A DNA stretch of 64,000 nucleotides from Burkholderia sp. WP9 (GCF_900104795.1 NZ_FNTG01000001.1:1-64000), one strand, 5' to 3'; shown: positions 46,101 to 55,197, counted from the first letter of the stretch. Notes: a model not told the origin generated them from the letters alone. A program made the numbers and translations.

Positions 46101-46235
46101 CACAGCGCCATGAGCACTCAGGCACTTGGTTCTGAGCGAGTGCGCGAAGGGCTCAAGGACATTTTGCTTGGGCCAGCGCAGTTGTACGAAGCGTTGCGCG
46201 CCAAGTCAAACAGCGCCGAAGGGACGGCTGCCTAA
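43122..46235 (+). CDS. hsdR: Type I restriction-modification endonuclease/translocase subunit
   Basis: 1037-residue HsdR. The N-terminal nuclease has Asp143 in ELDLVLFVNG and Glu157-Leu-Lys159 in TVELKSNF. The helicase motor has Walker A HSAGSGKT (308-314) and DEAH at 421-424, and a later motif ANKFQTGFDQPLL. The length is normal. 101 nt separate it from hsdS, with GGGG just before the ATG. Complete and probably active. Confidence 0.94.
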   Translation: MSNLHQEHHFEAEICQHLGANGWLYAEGDAARYDRPNAVYLPDLLAWVEETQPAAWQRLTKTHGPAVSDRLADRVRKSLNERGTLDVLRRGVEMLGLKEPLSLVQFKPSLAINPAILQRYAANRLRVVRQVRHSPNNPLEELDLVLFVNGIPVATVELKSNFTQSVQDAVDQYRFDRHPHPKAGIVEPLLSFPGGALVHFAVSQSEVMMCTRLAGPSSVFLPFNRGNEGAAGNAPNPGGFATAYLWEDIWARESWLEILGRYLIGKRDDKKQLKSVIFPRYHQLDATRKLVADALARGAGERYLIQHSAGSGKTNSIAWTAHFLADLHDAEHNKMFDSVLVVSDRTVLDAQLQEAIFDFERTTGVVATITNEHGSKSAQLSQALKDGKKIIVCTIQTFPFALQAVQELAATEGKRFAVIADEAHSSQTGEAASKLKQLLSVEEWNALQDGGEIDTEALLAAQMEARTGAKGLTYVAFTATPKQKTLELFGRPAPDGLPQPFHVYSMRQAIEEGFILDVLKNYTSYKLAFKLAHDGHELDEKQVERSTAMKGIMQWVRLHPYNISQKVQVVVEHYRENVQPLLDGRAKAMVVVASRKEAVRWQKAIRAYIEKQNYPLGVLVAFSGEIDDLETFPMPVSETSKELNPGLKGRDIRDAFSEPSYHLLLVANKFQTGFDQPLLCGMYVDKMLGGIQAVQTLSRLNRAYLGKDTTYILDFVNDAGEILKAFKTYYETAELEATTDPHKVYDLRAKLDASGNYDDFEVERVAKVDLDPKGTQAQLDAAIAPVANRLLKRYKSTWQERTYAEEQHDDKAAQAAKDALDALVLFKNDMGAFIRLYAFLSQIFDYGNTDIEKRFLFFKRLGPLLEFGRERDAVDLSKVVLTHHNLRNTGRQTLNLGHGESPKLPPMDAVGSGSVQDKQQAFLDEIIEKVNGLFEGELTDDDQLVYVNGVIKGKLLENATLVQQAMSNSKEQFASSPDLKNALLHAIMDAFEAHSAMSTQALGSERVREGLKDILLGPAQLYEALRAKSNSAEGTAA

Positions 46236-46309
46236 AGCTGAATAGAGCTCGCCCGCAAAGGTAAGCGACGGACGACGGTATAGGTTCGATAATCGACCAC
46301 GCGAAATTT

Positions 46310-48679
46310 ATGTCATACGACTTCACCACACTTAGTCCGGGAGATTTTGAAAGTCTTGTAGCCGACCTTCTGTCACGAAGCTGGGGCCGACGGTTGGAAT
46401 CATTCAAGGCTGGAAAGGACGGTGGCATCGACTTGCGCCTTAGTCGCGCTGCGGCCGATGAGGGAGATACCGTTGTCCAATGCAAACGCTATGCGCCTCA
46501 TAAGCTTCCTGAACTTTTGCGAAGCCTCAAACTAGAGCTTCCGAAGCTGGCGAAGTTGCGACCACATCGTTACGTATTGGCAACTTCGGTTGGATTGACA
46601 CCGCTGAACAAGGACGTCCTCATCGAACTGCTGCGGCCTTGGTGTCAGTCGCCCGGTGATATATTTGGACCAGACGAATTGAACGGTCTGCTCCGTGAAC
46701 ACCCCGAGGTCCTAAAGGCGCATTTCAAACTTTGGATTAGTAGTACGGAAGTTTTAGAAAGTGTATTGCATGCCAGAATTTTTGCGTTCACTGACGCCAC
46801 AGTTGATGCAACGCGAAGACAACTAAGCAAGCTTGTTGTCCACAATGGTTTGACTCGTGCGCTGGACTTGCTGCATCAGCATCACCACGCGGTGATAGCC
46901 GGAAATCCCGGCATCGGGAAAACGACCCTCGCGCGGATGCTTATGTGTCACTACATGGGCAACGGGTTCGAACCAGTGATGATATCCGGCAATATTGAAG
47001 ACGCATGGACGCTTGTTCATCAGGCACGTGATGAACGACGAAAGCTATTCATTGTTTACGACGACTTCTTGGGGCTGGACGCGTTCGATTCGAGACGCTT
47101 TGAAAAAAACGAAGATGCGTCGTTGATGACGTTGTTAGATAAAGTGAGGGCCTCGTCCAATCTACGTTTTGTCCTAACAACAAGAGAATACATTCTTGAA
47201 GACGCGAAGCGCGTGCACGGCGCGTTTGATATGCGAGCAAGCGAGCTGGTCAAATGCACCATTTCGCTTGCAGACTATACTGAGACGCACAGAGCAAGAA
47301 TGCTATTCAATCACTTATATTTTTCCGACTTGCCTGACGAACGACTTCAAAAGTTCGTCCAAACGGGTGTCTATCGGGACATAGTCAAGCATAAGCACTT
47401 CAACCCTCGGGTCGTCGAAGCAATCAGTAGTTACGCTAACAGTCGTTCGATGAATGACGACGAATACGTTACGTATGTCGCTGCGGAATTCAAAAATCCA
47501 GCGAAGTTGTGGTCGGTTCCGTTCCACCGACATATCAGCGGAATTGCTAAGCATCTTCTGGCCTGTCTTTGGAGCTTCGGAGGCCACACAGAAATTTCGT
47601 TTCTTCGCAAGTGCGTCTCCTTGCTGAATCCCGGCATATCGCCGGAAGCTCTTGCAGTGCAGTTCAACGACGCAATAAAGCAAGTTGATGGAAATTTTAT
47701 CCAAACCGGACGATTTGCGGGGGGGAACTGGAGTGCTCGCGATTTTCACATCGCTCAGTTTCAAAATCCTTCGGTCGCTGAGTTTGTGCGTCAGCTAGTA
47801 TCAGATGAGCCGACGTGGCTAAGCATCATCCTGCCCGCAGTTATCTGCATTGACCAAGTCAACACCTTGTTTGATGCCGGGAAATCACGGAACGACCTAG
47901 GCGCGACTTTTTGGTTAAAGCTACGACAGCAGCTGCGGCTAGTAGAAGACAAGGCGCACCGACGTTTCCTTAGCTACAGGTACTCGAGTCACAATATGCT
48001 ACGGACAGTATGGATGGTTGAGCCCACTAGGCTGTCGGCAATAACGCTGCGTCACCTACAGATTGACTCCAAGGCCAAATTGCCAGATGCGCATACGCAG
48101 GCCCTTGAAAAGCAACTCCTTACGGTCGAGGCATGGAAAGGAATCTTTCAAGACACTTTGCACGATGTGATTGGTGCTATGGACGCAGCCAGAATACAAC
48201 GATGGATTGAAAGCGAAAGCGGGTGGTCTTCCTGGCATGTGCGCGAGTCGAATCGTTGCTATCGACTGGCGCTCCTTGGTATCTTCGATGACCCTCAGCT
48301 CGGTACGCTTCAGATGTCTGTTCTCGAAAGCCTGACCAGAGGTTGCATATCAGATAATCTACCGTTTGGCGACGAAGAAAGGCATGCAGTAGCTGACGCC
48401 GCAAGAGCGTCGGTAGCAATGTCTCTTGGTGAAGAGGAAGACCCAGACGAACTTCGATATTGCGTGAAAGAACTCAAGAAGGTTGAGGCAGGTCTCGAAA
48501 TTGACATGAGCATGGAGATAGCGCAGCTTGAGCGGCGCGCAGACGACCTAGAGTCACAAGACGACGAAGAGGTGGAAGAAGACTCCGACGCGGAGCAATT
48601 GCGCTACGGGGCAAAAACCGACTACGACGAGGATGTTGAGGATTTCGATTTGCTTTTTAGCGAACTGCTGAACCGCTAG
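46310..48679 (+). CDS. Mrr-like nuclease fused to nSTAND3 NTPase
   Basis: 789 residues. N-terminal Mrr-type restriction domain: Glu14 in DFESLVADLL, Asp41 in GKDGGIDLRL and Gln57-Cys-Lys59 in VVQCKRY, a full catalytic set. The nSTAND3 NTPase follows, with Walker A AGNPGIGKTT at 197-206, Walker B-like FIVYDDFLG (about 245), and a sensor region LRFVLTTREYIL. The C-terminal half is helical with an acidic tail. It starts 74 nt after hsdR and is followed 69 nt later by the SIR2 gene, all rightward. Likely an abortive-infection type nuclease. Confidence 0.75.
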   Translation: MSYDFTTLSPGDFESLVADLLSRSWGRRLESFKAGKDGGIDLRLSRAAADEGDTVVQCKRYAPHKLPELLRSLKLELPKLAKLRPHRYVLATSVGLTPLNKDVLIELLRPWCQSPGDIFGPDELNGLLREHPEVLKAHFKLWISSTEVLESVLHARIFAFTDATVDATRRQLSKLVVHNGLTRALDLLHQHHHAVIAGNPGIGKTTLARMLMCHYMGNGFEPVMISGNIEDAWTLVHQARDERRKLFIVYDDFLGLDAFDSRRFEKNEDASLMTLLDKVRASSNLRFVLTTREYILEDAKRVHGAFDMRASELVKCTISLADYTETHRARMLFNHLYFSDLPDERLQKFVQTGVYRDIVKHKHFNPRVVEAISSYANSRSMNDDEYVTYVAAEFKNPAKLWSVPFHRHISGIAKHLLACLWSFGGHTEISFLRKCVSLLNPGISPEALAVQFNDAIKQVDGNFIQTGRFAGGNWSARDFHIAQFQNPSVAEFVRQLVSDEPTWLSIILPAVICIDQVNTLFDAGKSRNDLGATFWLKLRQQLRLVEDKAHRRFLSYRYSSHNMLRTVWMVEPTRLSAITLRHLQIDSKAKLPDAHTQALEKQLLTVEAWKGIFQDTLHDVIGAMDAARIQRWIESESGWSSWHVRESNRCYRLALLGIFDDPQLGTLQMSVLESLTRGCISDNLPFGDEERHAVADAARASVAMSLGEEEDPDELRYCVKELKKVEAGLEIDMSMEIAQLERRADDLESQDDEEVEEDSDAEQLRYGAKTDYDEDVEDFDLLFSELLNR

Positions 48680-48748
48680 TCTCCCCTAATCGGTTCGGGC
48701 GGAGTAAGAACAATTCCCCTACGCGCCTCCACACTCAAAAGGAAAATA

Positions 48749-50734
48749 GTGAAATCGTCTAGGAACGCCTTTGAATATCTGGTTGACCGGATATTGAGGA
48801 AGCGCTGCGTACCTCTTATCGGCGCTGGCATCTCAATGACCTCTACCAAAAACGGCAAAGAATGGAACGGGCACTCGGTGTGGGAAATGCTCGGGAAGGT
48901 TGTTAGCCCAACCGTCGACATGCGAATCGAACGCCTTTCGAAGTCTGCGAGAGCTGCCGGAGACGCCGTCGCACTGTGTCAATCGTGTTTTTTGGCATTT
49001 GCGGACAATATTCGGCAACGATTGGATTTGGCCAGCGGTACCTGTCCGATGTGCGAACTGCGAGAAGCAAAACAGAGTCGTGCGCTAACAAAAGCATGTG
49101 AAGCATTCCTTTGGGAGCGTGGTGGCCCAAACAGGAAGGAAACGTACACGGAACTCGTCAAAGCACTACACATTGACCAGTTCGCCGACCTAGACCCAAC
49201 ATCGGCGCATTTTCACCTCGCATTTCTCGCGCGTGAGGGACTTATAACCGAATTCGTCACTACAAATTATGATTGCAATCTCGAGACTGCGTATCGCGAG
49301 ACATGGTCAAACTCGCGTTCGCCTGAAATCGGACCAATCTGCGCTATTTACGACCTCAAGAGCTTCGCCGTTGGCGCCGCCGACAGCGCCAAATGGGTGG
49401 CGGGCGAAGACACGCGCCATCCATTGAAAGTATTCAAAATCAATGGCTGCGCCGCCCGACTACGGGAACGTCAAAGTCACGCAACGGACATTTTGCTTAC
49501 CGCGTCACAGCTTCAGGATTGGCGGGCTAGACGTTGGGCTGCCGATTTTTTTCGGACGAAGATACGCATGGCGTCCCTTGTCACAATCGGCTTCGGCAGC
49601 GACGAACCGCAAGTGGTTCACACGCTACAACAAGTGTTAGAGGAATTTGCGGGCTTCGACAGTGAACCGAAAGGCTGGGGGAGCGATGACTTGTTGGCGT
49701 CGGAAAACGCCCCAATCGTGACGATGTACGAGCCGTATCCGAGCTTTCCACAGATGCAGCTTGCCTACGGGTTCTCGAGTTGGTTGACTGGAAATTCGAC
49801 GGGCGGCGACGAACTCCTTATTGGACCGTTGCAGCGGCCTAGCAGAAGTCAAGCATTGGGCAGCGGTCAAGCGCGGGCGGCAAAAGGGCTGACGGCAGAT
49901 GAACTCTGGGCGGACGTCTTTCAGGCGGTCTTTGGCCAATTGCTCGTCCGGGAGTTGCGTAACGCGGCGGCGACAAACAGTGCGGCGTTTACGGCGACTA
50001 TCCCGTACGCCAATAGTTGGCTCAGCTCAATCGCTCAGGGGTTGGAGGGAAATGTCGCGTCACGGATGTTACCGGGGGCTAGCGAGGCACATTGGCTCAC
50101 GGAACTTACCCCGAAAGACGCTGCGCCTCACGCGCGACCGCCCCAACTGACTCGTTGCGTCACTCATCTCCTCGGTCAGCTCGACAGTTTGAATCGCTAT
50201 ACAGCGCTGTCAGACCATGGAAGTTTCTTCACGGAATTGGTGCTACTGTTCGCCTTGCTGCGAGAAGCTTCAAGTTTGGGAGCAATGCCCGACGATTGGC
50301 AGCAGGTCGTCCTTCGTGGCGGAAGCGTTCTAGAAGTGCCAATTTACGTACCCGGCGAAAGCGGCGTCCCGACACCGACCTCCATATTCGTTAGCCGCAC
50401 TCTTACGTCCACAAGTGGGCAATTGCCGCAAGTAGGCAATTCTAGCCGTGGGGCGAAGCGATTGGAGCTTGTGCTGGGGGCAGGGGCAAATCCCCTTGTT
50501 GACCTGGAGCGCCGGACGTTTGCTGTCAGCGCACAAGGACAAAGTCCGGTGACCTTGATACGCTTGGACTGGAAAGCGCTTTTCCCGCCGGACATGCCAC
50601 TCAAGAGCTACCGCGATTTAAGTCGAAGGGTCAAAGACGCAGCCCATTTTCCGACTAAATATCGGCGGAGACTGGACGCGAGCGTTCGGACAAATCCGTT
50701 CCTTGAGCTGAACGCAGTTACATCAGGACTATGA
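48749..50734 (+). CDS. SIR2-domain protein with a zinc-finger insert
   Basis: 661 residues. SIR2-like NADase domain: GAGIS at 25-29, TTNYD at 171-175 and a later INGC motif. A four-cysteine insert (C77, C80, C99, C102) lies inside the SIR2 domain. Residues after about 290 are unassigned. The GTG start has AAAAGGAAAA upstream. Its stop overlaps the next start (ATGATG), and that gene in turn overlaps an SMC-like ATPase gene, so the three are translated as a unit. NAD+ depletion as output is inferred from the domain. Confidence 0.7.
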   Translation: MKSSRNAFEYLVDRILRKRCVPLIGAGISMTSTKNGKEWNGHSVWEMLGKVVSPTVDMRIERLSKSARAAGDAVALCQSCFLAFADNIRQRLDLASGTCPMCELREAKQSRALTKACEAFLWERGGPNRKETYTELVKALHIDQFADLDPTSAHFHLAFLAREGLITEFVTTNYDCNLETAYRETWSNSRSPEIGPICAIYDLKSFAVGAADSAKWVAGEDTRHPLKVFKINGCAARLRERQSHATDILLTASQLQDWRARRWAADFFRTKIRMASLVTIGFGSDEPQVVHTLQQVLEEFAGFDSEPKGWGSDDLLASENAPIVTMYEPYPSFPQMQLAYGFSSWLTGNSTGGDELLIGPLQRPSRSQALGSGQARAAKGLTADELWADVFQAVFGQLLVRELRNAAATNSAAFTATIPYANSWLSSIAQGLEGNVASRMLPGASEAHWLTELTPKDAAPHARPPQLTRCVTHLLGQLDSLNRYTALSDHGSFFTELVLLFALLREASSLGAMPDDWQQVVLRGGSVLEVPIYVPGESGVPTPTSIFVSRTLTSTSGQLPQVGNSSRGAKRLELVLGAGANPLVDLERRTFAVSAQGQSPVTLIRLDWKALFPPDMPLKSYRDLSRRVKDAAHFPTKYRRRLDASVRTNPFLELNAVTSGL

Positions 50735-51453
50735 TGCTGGCAGAACATTCATTCCCTATAGCCCCCGGCGCTGCAGCTTGCGATGCAAATCAATTCAGCC
50801 TGCGCGCGTTCGAATGGCTCGCCTGGGACCGGCTAACGATATCCCCGATTGCAGCTGTGCTGCAGGCCGTTGGTACGGTCGCACCCGCAGAGGGCGAGAG
50901 CGGAATCCAGAAAAGAGACGCATTGCGAGACGAAATATGTGACCTTTTGGACGCGCTTTCGTCATTTGGAATGCAGGTTCCGCTAACTCTAATTGTTAGT
51001 TGTGACGAAGCGAACTACGACGCGTGGCACAAGCTGGCCGGAGACCAGGACTGGATTCGTGGCACGTTCTTCATCGAGCCATTTACACCAGCAGCCTTTC
51101 GAAGCGTCGGAATAGCAGATGCCGCGCAGTATGCCAGGATGCTGACAGATGTCGAGGCCGCTCACGTAAGCAATTACAAGCTTCGAACTTTGACCGACGC
51201 AGACTACCTCGATATCGTTAATAAACGTTTGCAGACGGAGAAGAGCAACTCCACGCGAGTGTTGGGTGGTTACATCGTCGAATCCCTCAGTGAAACGGGA
51301 CTATTGAGAGCGGGCGAACCAGTCGGGCAAGGTCGGGTGGAGCGCGCGGTCAATCGTTGGGTGGCGCATGAGGTCCTCCCTCGCGCCTTGAAAGCGTTAG
51401 CTGAATCACCGACAGCCCCGCAAACAAAGGCCGCAACAAAGGATGGACTATGA
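50731..51453 (+). CDS. Unknown middle protein of the SIR2-ATPase set
   Basis: 240 residues, no recognised family. It has an alpha/beta N-terminal half (LTLIVSCDEANYDAWHKLAG) and a helical C-terminal half. It overlaps both neighbours by 4 nt. The strict coupling suggests a stoichiometric complex. It could be an adaptor between the SIR2 effector and the ATPase. Confidence 0.65.
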   Translation: MMLAEHSFPIAPGAAACDANQFSLRAFEWLAWDRLTISPIAAVLQAVGTVAPAEGESGIQKRDALRDEICDLLDALSSFGMQVPLTLIVSCDEANYDAWHKLAGDQDWIRGTFFIEPFTPAAFRSVGIADAAQYARMLTDVEAAHVSNYKLRTLTDADYLDIVNKRLQTEKSNSTRVLGGYIVESLSETGLLRAGEPVGQGRVERAVNRWVAHEVLPRALKALAESPTAPQTKAATKDGL

Positions 51454-53615
51454 GACCTGTGCAAAAACTGAAGTTAGAGAATTTCAGGGGGTTTGTCGGT
51501 ACACACGAAATTGACCTTGACGCTGACTTGGTGCTTATTTCTGGAAAGAACGGTGTCGGAAAAACGAGCCTCTTGCTTGCACTCAATTTGTTGTTAAATG
51601 GTCAGACGTCCTCGCTTGAAAAACTTGGGGCGACTTTAACGAAGGGTGCCAGCTCCGGGACGCTGGAAACGACTGGAGCTTTTGCCAAGAAGATTGACCT
51701 GATGATGCCGCCGCCCCCTGTCTTGCATGCAGACCTGCTAGAGCGGGCTCATTTCTTTATCGCCGACTCAATCGATTCCCCTGAGTCGTCAAGTGATGTC
51801 TTGAGCATTCTCGAGCCACAGGCCGGTGCGTGGGTCGAGATTAAGCCCGCTTTGCAAAGCGCGGTAGACGAAATCGCGCGACACAGGAAGGAACTGGTAG
51901 CACGCGTTGCGGACACACAGAGTGCGCGACGGACAGCAGCTCGACGCTTTGAGAACGCGCGCGCCGCGCTAGATGTGGATGCGTTTGAGTGGACAGCGAA
52001 CATTCGTGATGTACAGAGCCTGTTGCTGACGCAAGATAATTTGGCTAATCATTGGGAGAGTCAGCTTCGCAATTTGGTCGCAACAATCGGTTCGATTGTT
52101 GGGAGTAGCTCCACGCCCTCCACTGATGTAGCGACAACTCTAACCGAGCTGGCTCAACTATTAAAAATTCTTAGGAACAACGTTGCACACTCGTCCGGGC
52201 GTCCAGAATCGAAGCATAATCTTATCGCTGCGCTCGAGAATCGTCTTGAATTCTCGGCCGACGCTCCGTTCTTTTGGGCTCGTGAGTTGCCCATTTATCC
52301 GAGAGCTAGCGATGCTCCAGTGAGCCTCCCGGTGGACGCCAAATCCGAGCAGATTTGGAGAGAGAAAATAGGCGAAACTCAAGATAAGTACAGGACTTTT
52401 GAGCGACGGCTACGTGAGCTGGATAGATTTTTAAGTGATTTCGATTCTCCGCTGGAGTCGCTCACTCGCATGCTCGAGCAAATTGGGGAGGTAGCCCCTC
52501 CATGGCTCGGACAAATGGACAGGCATCATCCTGATGACGAGAGAGTGCATGCACTACATACTTGGCTGCGCGACACGGTTGAAAAGACGCCGTTGTTGCG
52601 CGCGGGCGTCGCGAGGTACGCTTCCGCTTTAGAGGAAGAGCGCCTCCATCTAGCGGATATTGTCAGGGAATTAGGCGAAGTTGACACACAGCTTCAGCAT
52701 GAACTTTCGTGCGCAGCTGTCCTTCAAGGGTTGAAAGAAGAGCCTTGGGTGCAATCTGCGACAACCATCGGTGACTTGAAAGGGCAGGTCAAGGACATCT
52801 TGGACACCGAGCGGTATAAGGAGTCTCGGACCGACCGTGTTGCCGCTCAGCTGGCGACACTCGAAGAGGCGACTGTCGCTTGGGCCAATATCGAACGTGC
52901 AATCGAAGCCGAGACCCTCCGTGCTCGAGAAGCAACTTCCTTAAAAGAAGCCGAAAAGACATTTGTCGAAGCGGAGAGAACGCTCAAGCAAGCCCTATCT
53001 AATGACGGGATATTTAGTTTGGCATCCGCGATGAATGGTGGGCAGCTTGAACAACTTTTGTTGACTCTAAATAGATTATTGGCACGCTTCCACTTCCCGA
53101 AAGATTTTTTGCCCATACGCCTCGCACGAAATCCCGGACGAAGTAAGGCAACCGTGTATAGCTTTGTTTCACGGAATGGCGTCAACTTCCAAGGGCTTTC
53201 TACTGGGCAAAAAACGCAATTGGCAATCAGCTGGTCGGTATGCCTTAGTTATGCGTTGCGAGATAGACTGATGACACCACTCATCGCGTTTGACGACTTT
53301 ACGACAGCTCTCGATATGGGGCAGTTGATTCCAGCTGCAGGAATATTACGTCAGCTTGCGTACAGCACATCTCAGCAATATCACCGCCAGGTCATCCTGA
53401 CCAGTCATCATGAACAGATGACGAACTATCTCATCGATTATTTACTGCCCCCCCCTGGGAAATCGATGAAAGTCATTCATATCGAAGAGTGGACGCCGGC
53501 CAGAGGTCCCTCCATCGTTGAATACAATGCAAAGATGCCGAACGATTCCGAACCGCCCGACCCAGTGAGCATCTGTCGTTGGCTGCAAACCCAACTGCAC
53601 GGGCGTACGCACTAA
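51450..53615 (+). CDS. SMC/RecF-like AAA ATPase
   Basis: 721 residues of the ABC-ATPase/SMC class: Walker A GKNGVGKTS at 32-40, a long coiled-coil-prone middle (about 120-560), signature LSTGQKTQ near 585, Walker B LIAFDDF near 612 and a switch His in TSHHEQ. Such split-head ATPases sense DNA ends or structures (Rad50, RecF, RecN, and the ATPases of several defence systems). It is the largest and last main gene of the coupled SIR2 set. A 54-codon frame with a strong ribosome-binding site follows. Confidence 0.75.
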   Translation: MRPVQKLKLENFRGFVGTHEIDLDADLVLISGKNGVGKTSLLLALNLLLNGQTSSLEKLGATLTKGASSGTLETTGAFAKKIDLMMPPPPVLHADLLERAHFFIADSIDSPESSSDVLSILEPQAGAWVEIKPALQSAVDEIARHRKELVARVADTQSARRTAARRFENARAALDVDAFEWTANIRDVQSLLLTQDNLANHWESQLRNLVATIGSIVGSSSTPSTDVATTLTELAQLLKILRNNVAHSSGRPESKHNLIAALENRLEFSADAPFFWARELPIYPRASDAPVSLPVDAKSEQIWREKIGETQDKYRTFERRLRELDRFLSDFDSPLESLTRMLEQIGEVAPPWLGQMDRHHPDDERVHALHTWLRDTVEKTPLLRAGVARYASALEEERLHLADIVRELGEVDTQLQHELSCAAVLQGLKEEPWVQSATTIGDLKGQVKDILDTERYKESRTDRVAAQLATLEEATVAWANIERAIEAETLRAREATSLKEAEKTFVEAERTLKQALSNDGIFSLASAMNGGQLEQLLLTLNRLLARFHFPKDFLPIRLARNPGRSKATVYSFVSRNGVNFQGLSTGQKTQLAISWSVCLSYALRDRLMTPLIAFDDFTTALDMGQLIPAAGILRQLAYSTSQQYHRQVILTSHHEQMTNYLIDYLLPPPGKSMKVIHIEEWTPARGPSIVEYNAKMPNDSEPPDPVSICRWLQTQLHGRTH

Positions 53616-53652
53616 GGCGCACTCAGCTGGCCCGACCTAAGGAGCCACGAAA

Positions 53653-53817
53653 ATGAGCGGCCCAATAGTTGCCCAACCTTCTGACATTCGGTACTCAATC
53701 GCTTGCACGAAATCGTTGCTTGATGAAGCCAGAACCAGCGGCAGAATGCCGCATTGCTCTCAGCCTAAGGAGGCAGGTGAGCAGTTCAACGAGTACTCTG
53801 GAAAGAGGTTGACGTAG
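53653..53817 (+). CDS. Possible 54-residue protein at the end of the SIR2 set
   Basis: Open frame from ATG with a perfect AAGGAG 8 nt upstream, 37 nt after the ATPase stop. Begins MSGPIVAQPSDIRYSIACTK; no recognised family. The ribosome-binding site is better than those of many larger genes here. It could be a small regulator or antitoxin, or a chance frame. Confidence 0.35.
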   Translation: MSGPIVAQPSDIRYSIACTKSLLDEARTSGRMPHCSQPKEAGEQFNEYSGKRLT

Positions 53818-53895
53818 TTAGACCGAGTGCGAGGCCGTCACGGACGAGGCAGCGATTTCAGAGCGCTGTCTCGTCCATCACGCCATCCCGTCGTC

Positions 53896-54729
53896 TCAGA
53901 CTGCGATGGGAGCGGCAATTGACGGGTGAGGGTTGTAGCCGACCAATTCAAAATCCTCGAACCTGTACCCGTAAATCGATTCAGGCCTTCGCTTGATTTC
54001 AAGCTTCGGCAACTCCCGGACGTCGCGAGTCAACTGTGTGTGAATCTGCTGCATATGGTTGGAATAGGCATGCAGGTCGCCGATACTGACCACAATCTCG
54101 TGAGGCACTAGGTCGCATTGCTGGGCGAGCATGTGGGTGAGAAGGGCAAGTGAGGCGATGTTATAGGGCAGTCCAAGAAAGCTATCTGAGCTTCTGATGT
54201 ACAACATTGACGACAATTTGCCTTCTGCCACGTAAAACTGGTAGAGCAAGTGGCATGGTGGCAAAGCCATCCGACCTTGCTTGGCATTTTCCTGCGGGCT
54301 GATAGATTCATCCGGTAGAAACTCGGGATTCCAGCCGTGAAACAGAATTCGCCGACTATTGGGATTCTTCCGAAGCGTGTCGATTACGTAATCAATCTGG
54401 TTGATGGTGCCACCATCTTTCGTAGGCCAAGCCGTCCACTGCTTGCCATAAACCGGACCAAGCTCGTTGTCTTCGGTGGCCCATTCATTCCAGATGGTGA
54501 CGCCATTCTCGTTTAACCAGCTAACGTTCGTGTCGCCGCTGAGAAACCAAATGAGCTCGTTGGCGATGCTCTTGAAATGCAATTTCTTTGTCGTCAGCAG
54601 CGGAAAACCCTTCGAAAGGTCGTGCCTTATCTGCCGCCCAAAAACAGATGTTGTGCCGGTTCCCGTGCGGTCACCTTTGGCGGCTCCGTTTTCCAGCAGG
54701 TCTCGAAGAAGTTCGAGGTATTGCTTCAT
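53896..54729 (-). CDS. thyA: Element-encoded thymidylate synthase
   Basis: 277-residue complete ThyA that converts dUMP and methylene-THF to dTMP and DHF. It has DRTGTGT near the N-terminus, catalytic Cys in [10 protein letters not shown] (about 160), the [15 protein letters not shown] block and the motif GDLHAYSNH. It is a different, shorter subfamily from the host gene (277 against 323 residues), with much lower similarity than recent duplicates would show. It is 12 nt after the small coiled-coil gene, the last gene of the recombinase operon. At the place where the host gene was cut it reads CATGCC (minus strand, 54067-54072), not CATATC, so it is likely not a target for the element. It should restore thymidine prototrophy. 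Confidence 0.95.
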   Translation of the reverse strand: MKQYLELLRDLLENGAAKGDRTGTGTTSVFGRQIRHDLSKGFPLLTTKKLHFKSIANELIWFLSGDTNVSWLNENGVTIWNEWATEDNELGPVYGKQWTAWPTKDGGTINQIDYVIDTLRKNPNSRRILFHGWNPEFLPDESISPQENAKQGRMALPPCHLLYQFYVAEGKLSSMLYIRSSDSFLGLPYNIASLALLTHMLAQQCDLVPHEIVVSIGDLHAYSNHMQQIHTQLTRDVRELPKLEIKRRPESIYGYRFEDFELVGYNPHPSIAAPIAV

Positions 54730-54741
54730 GTGTACGTCCAG

Positions 54742-55197
54742 TTATTCGTTTGTCCTACCGACAGGTGGGACGATTGACAGGTTCTTTCGAGCTTTGAGCC
54801 CAGCGATTTCCTTGTCCTTGCGGGCAATAGTCTCTTGCTGCTGAAGAACGTGTTCGTATAGCAACACGTTCTGCTGGAGAAGGCGGCCGATTCGTTCCCT
54901 GAGCTTGTCGGGTGTGTTTTCGGGCTGGTCGGGCGTGGGTTGGCTGTTCGCCTGAGGTTCCGCATCGGTTTTAAGCTTTTTCTTAATTTCTTTCAGTTTT
55001 GTGAGGGCCCAGGTCCTGTTGCGAATGGTGTTTCTCGACAACCCAGTCATCTTGCAAACCACTGCAACTATGGGTTTGCGCTTTCCGCGCTTCATCGGGT
55101 CGCCCAGGAGCGCCAGAGCATCCAGAATAAGCCTATCATTTTTCTCAGATTCAGCGGCGTTATGACTCGTCAGTTCGGGTGGGCGTTGGTCAGACAT
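54742..55197 (-). CDS. Small coiled-coil protein of the recombinase module (TnpC-like)
   Basis: 151 residues. Residues 15-75 form a helical, basic segment resembling an HTH (VVCKMTGLSRNTIRNRTW). Residues about 100-140 form a coiled coil (KLRERIGRLLQQNVLLYEHV). Size, position after two or three recombinases, and the helical character match TnpC-type accessory proteins of Tn554-like elements, which bias integration or excision. The start overlaps the preceding recombinase stop by 8 nt. Confidence 0.7.
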   Translation of the reverse strand: MSDQRPPELTSHNAAESEKNDRLILDALALLGDPMKRGKRKPIVAVVCKMTGLSRNTIRNRTWALTKLKEIKKKLKTDAEPQANSQPTPDQPENTPDKLRERIGRLLQQNVLLYEHVLQQQETIARKDKEIAGLKARKNLSIVPPVGRTNE

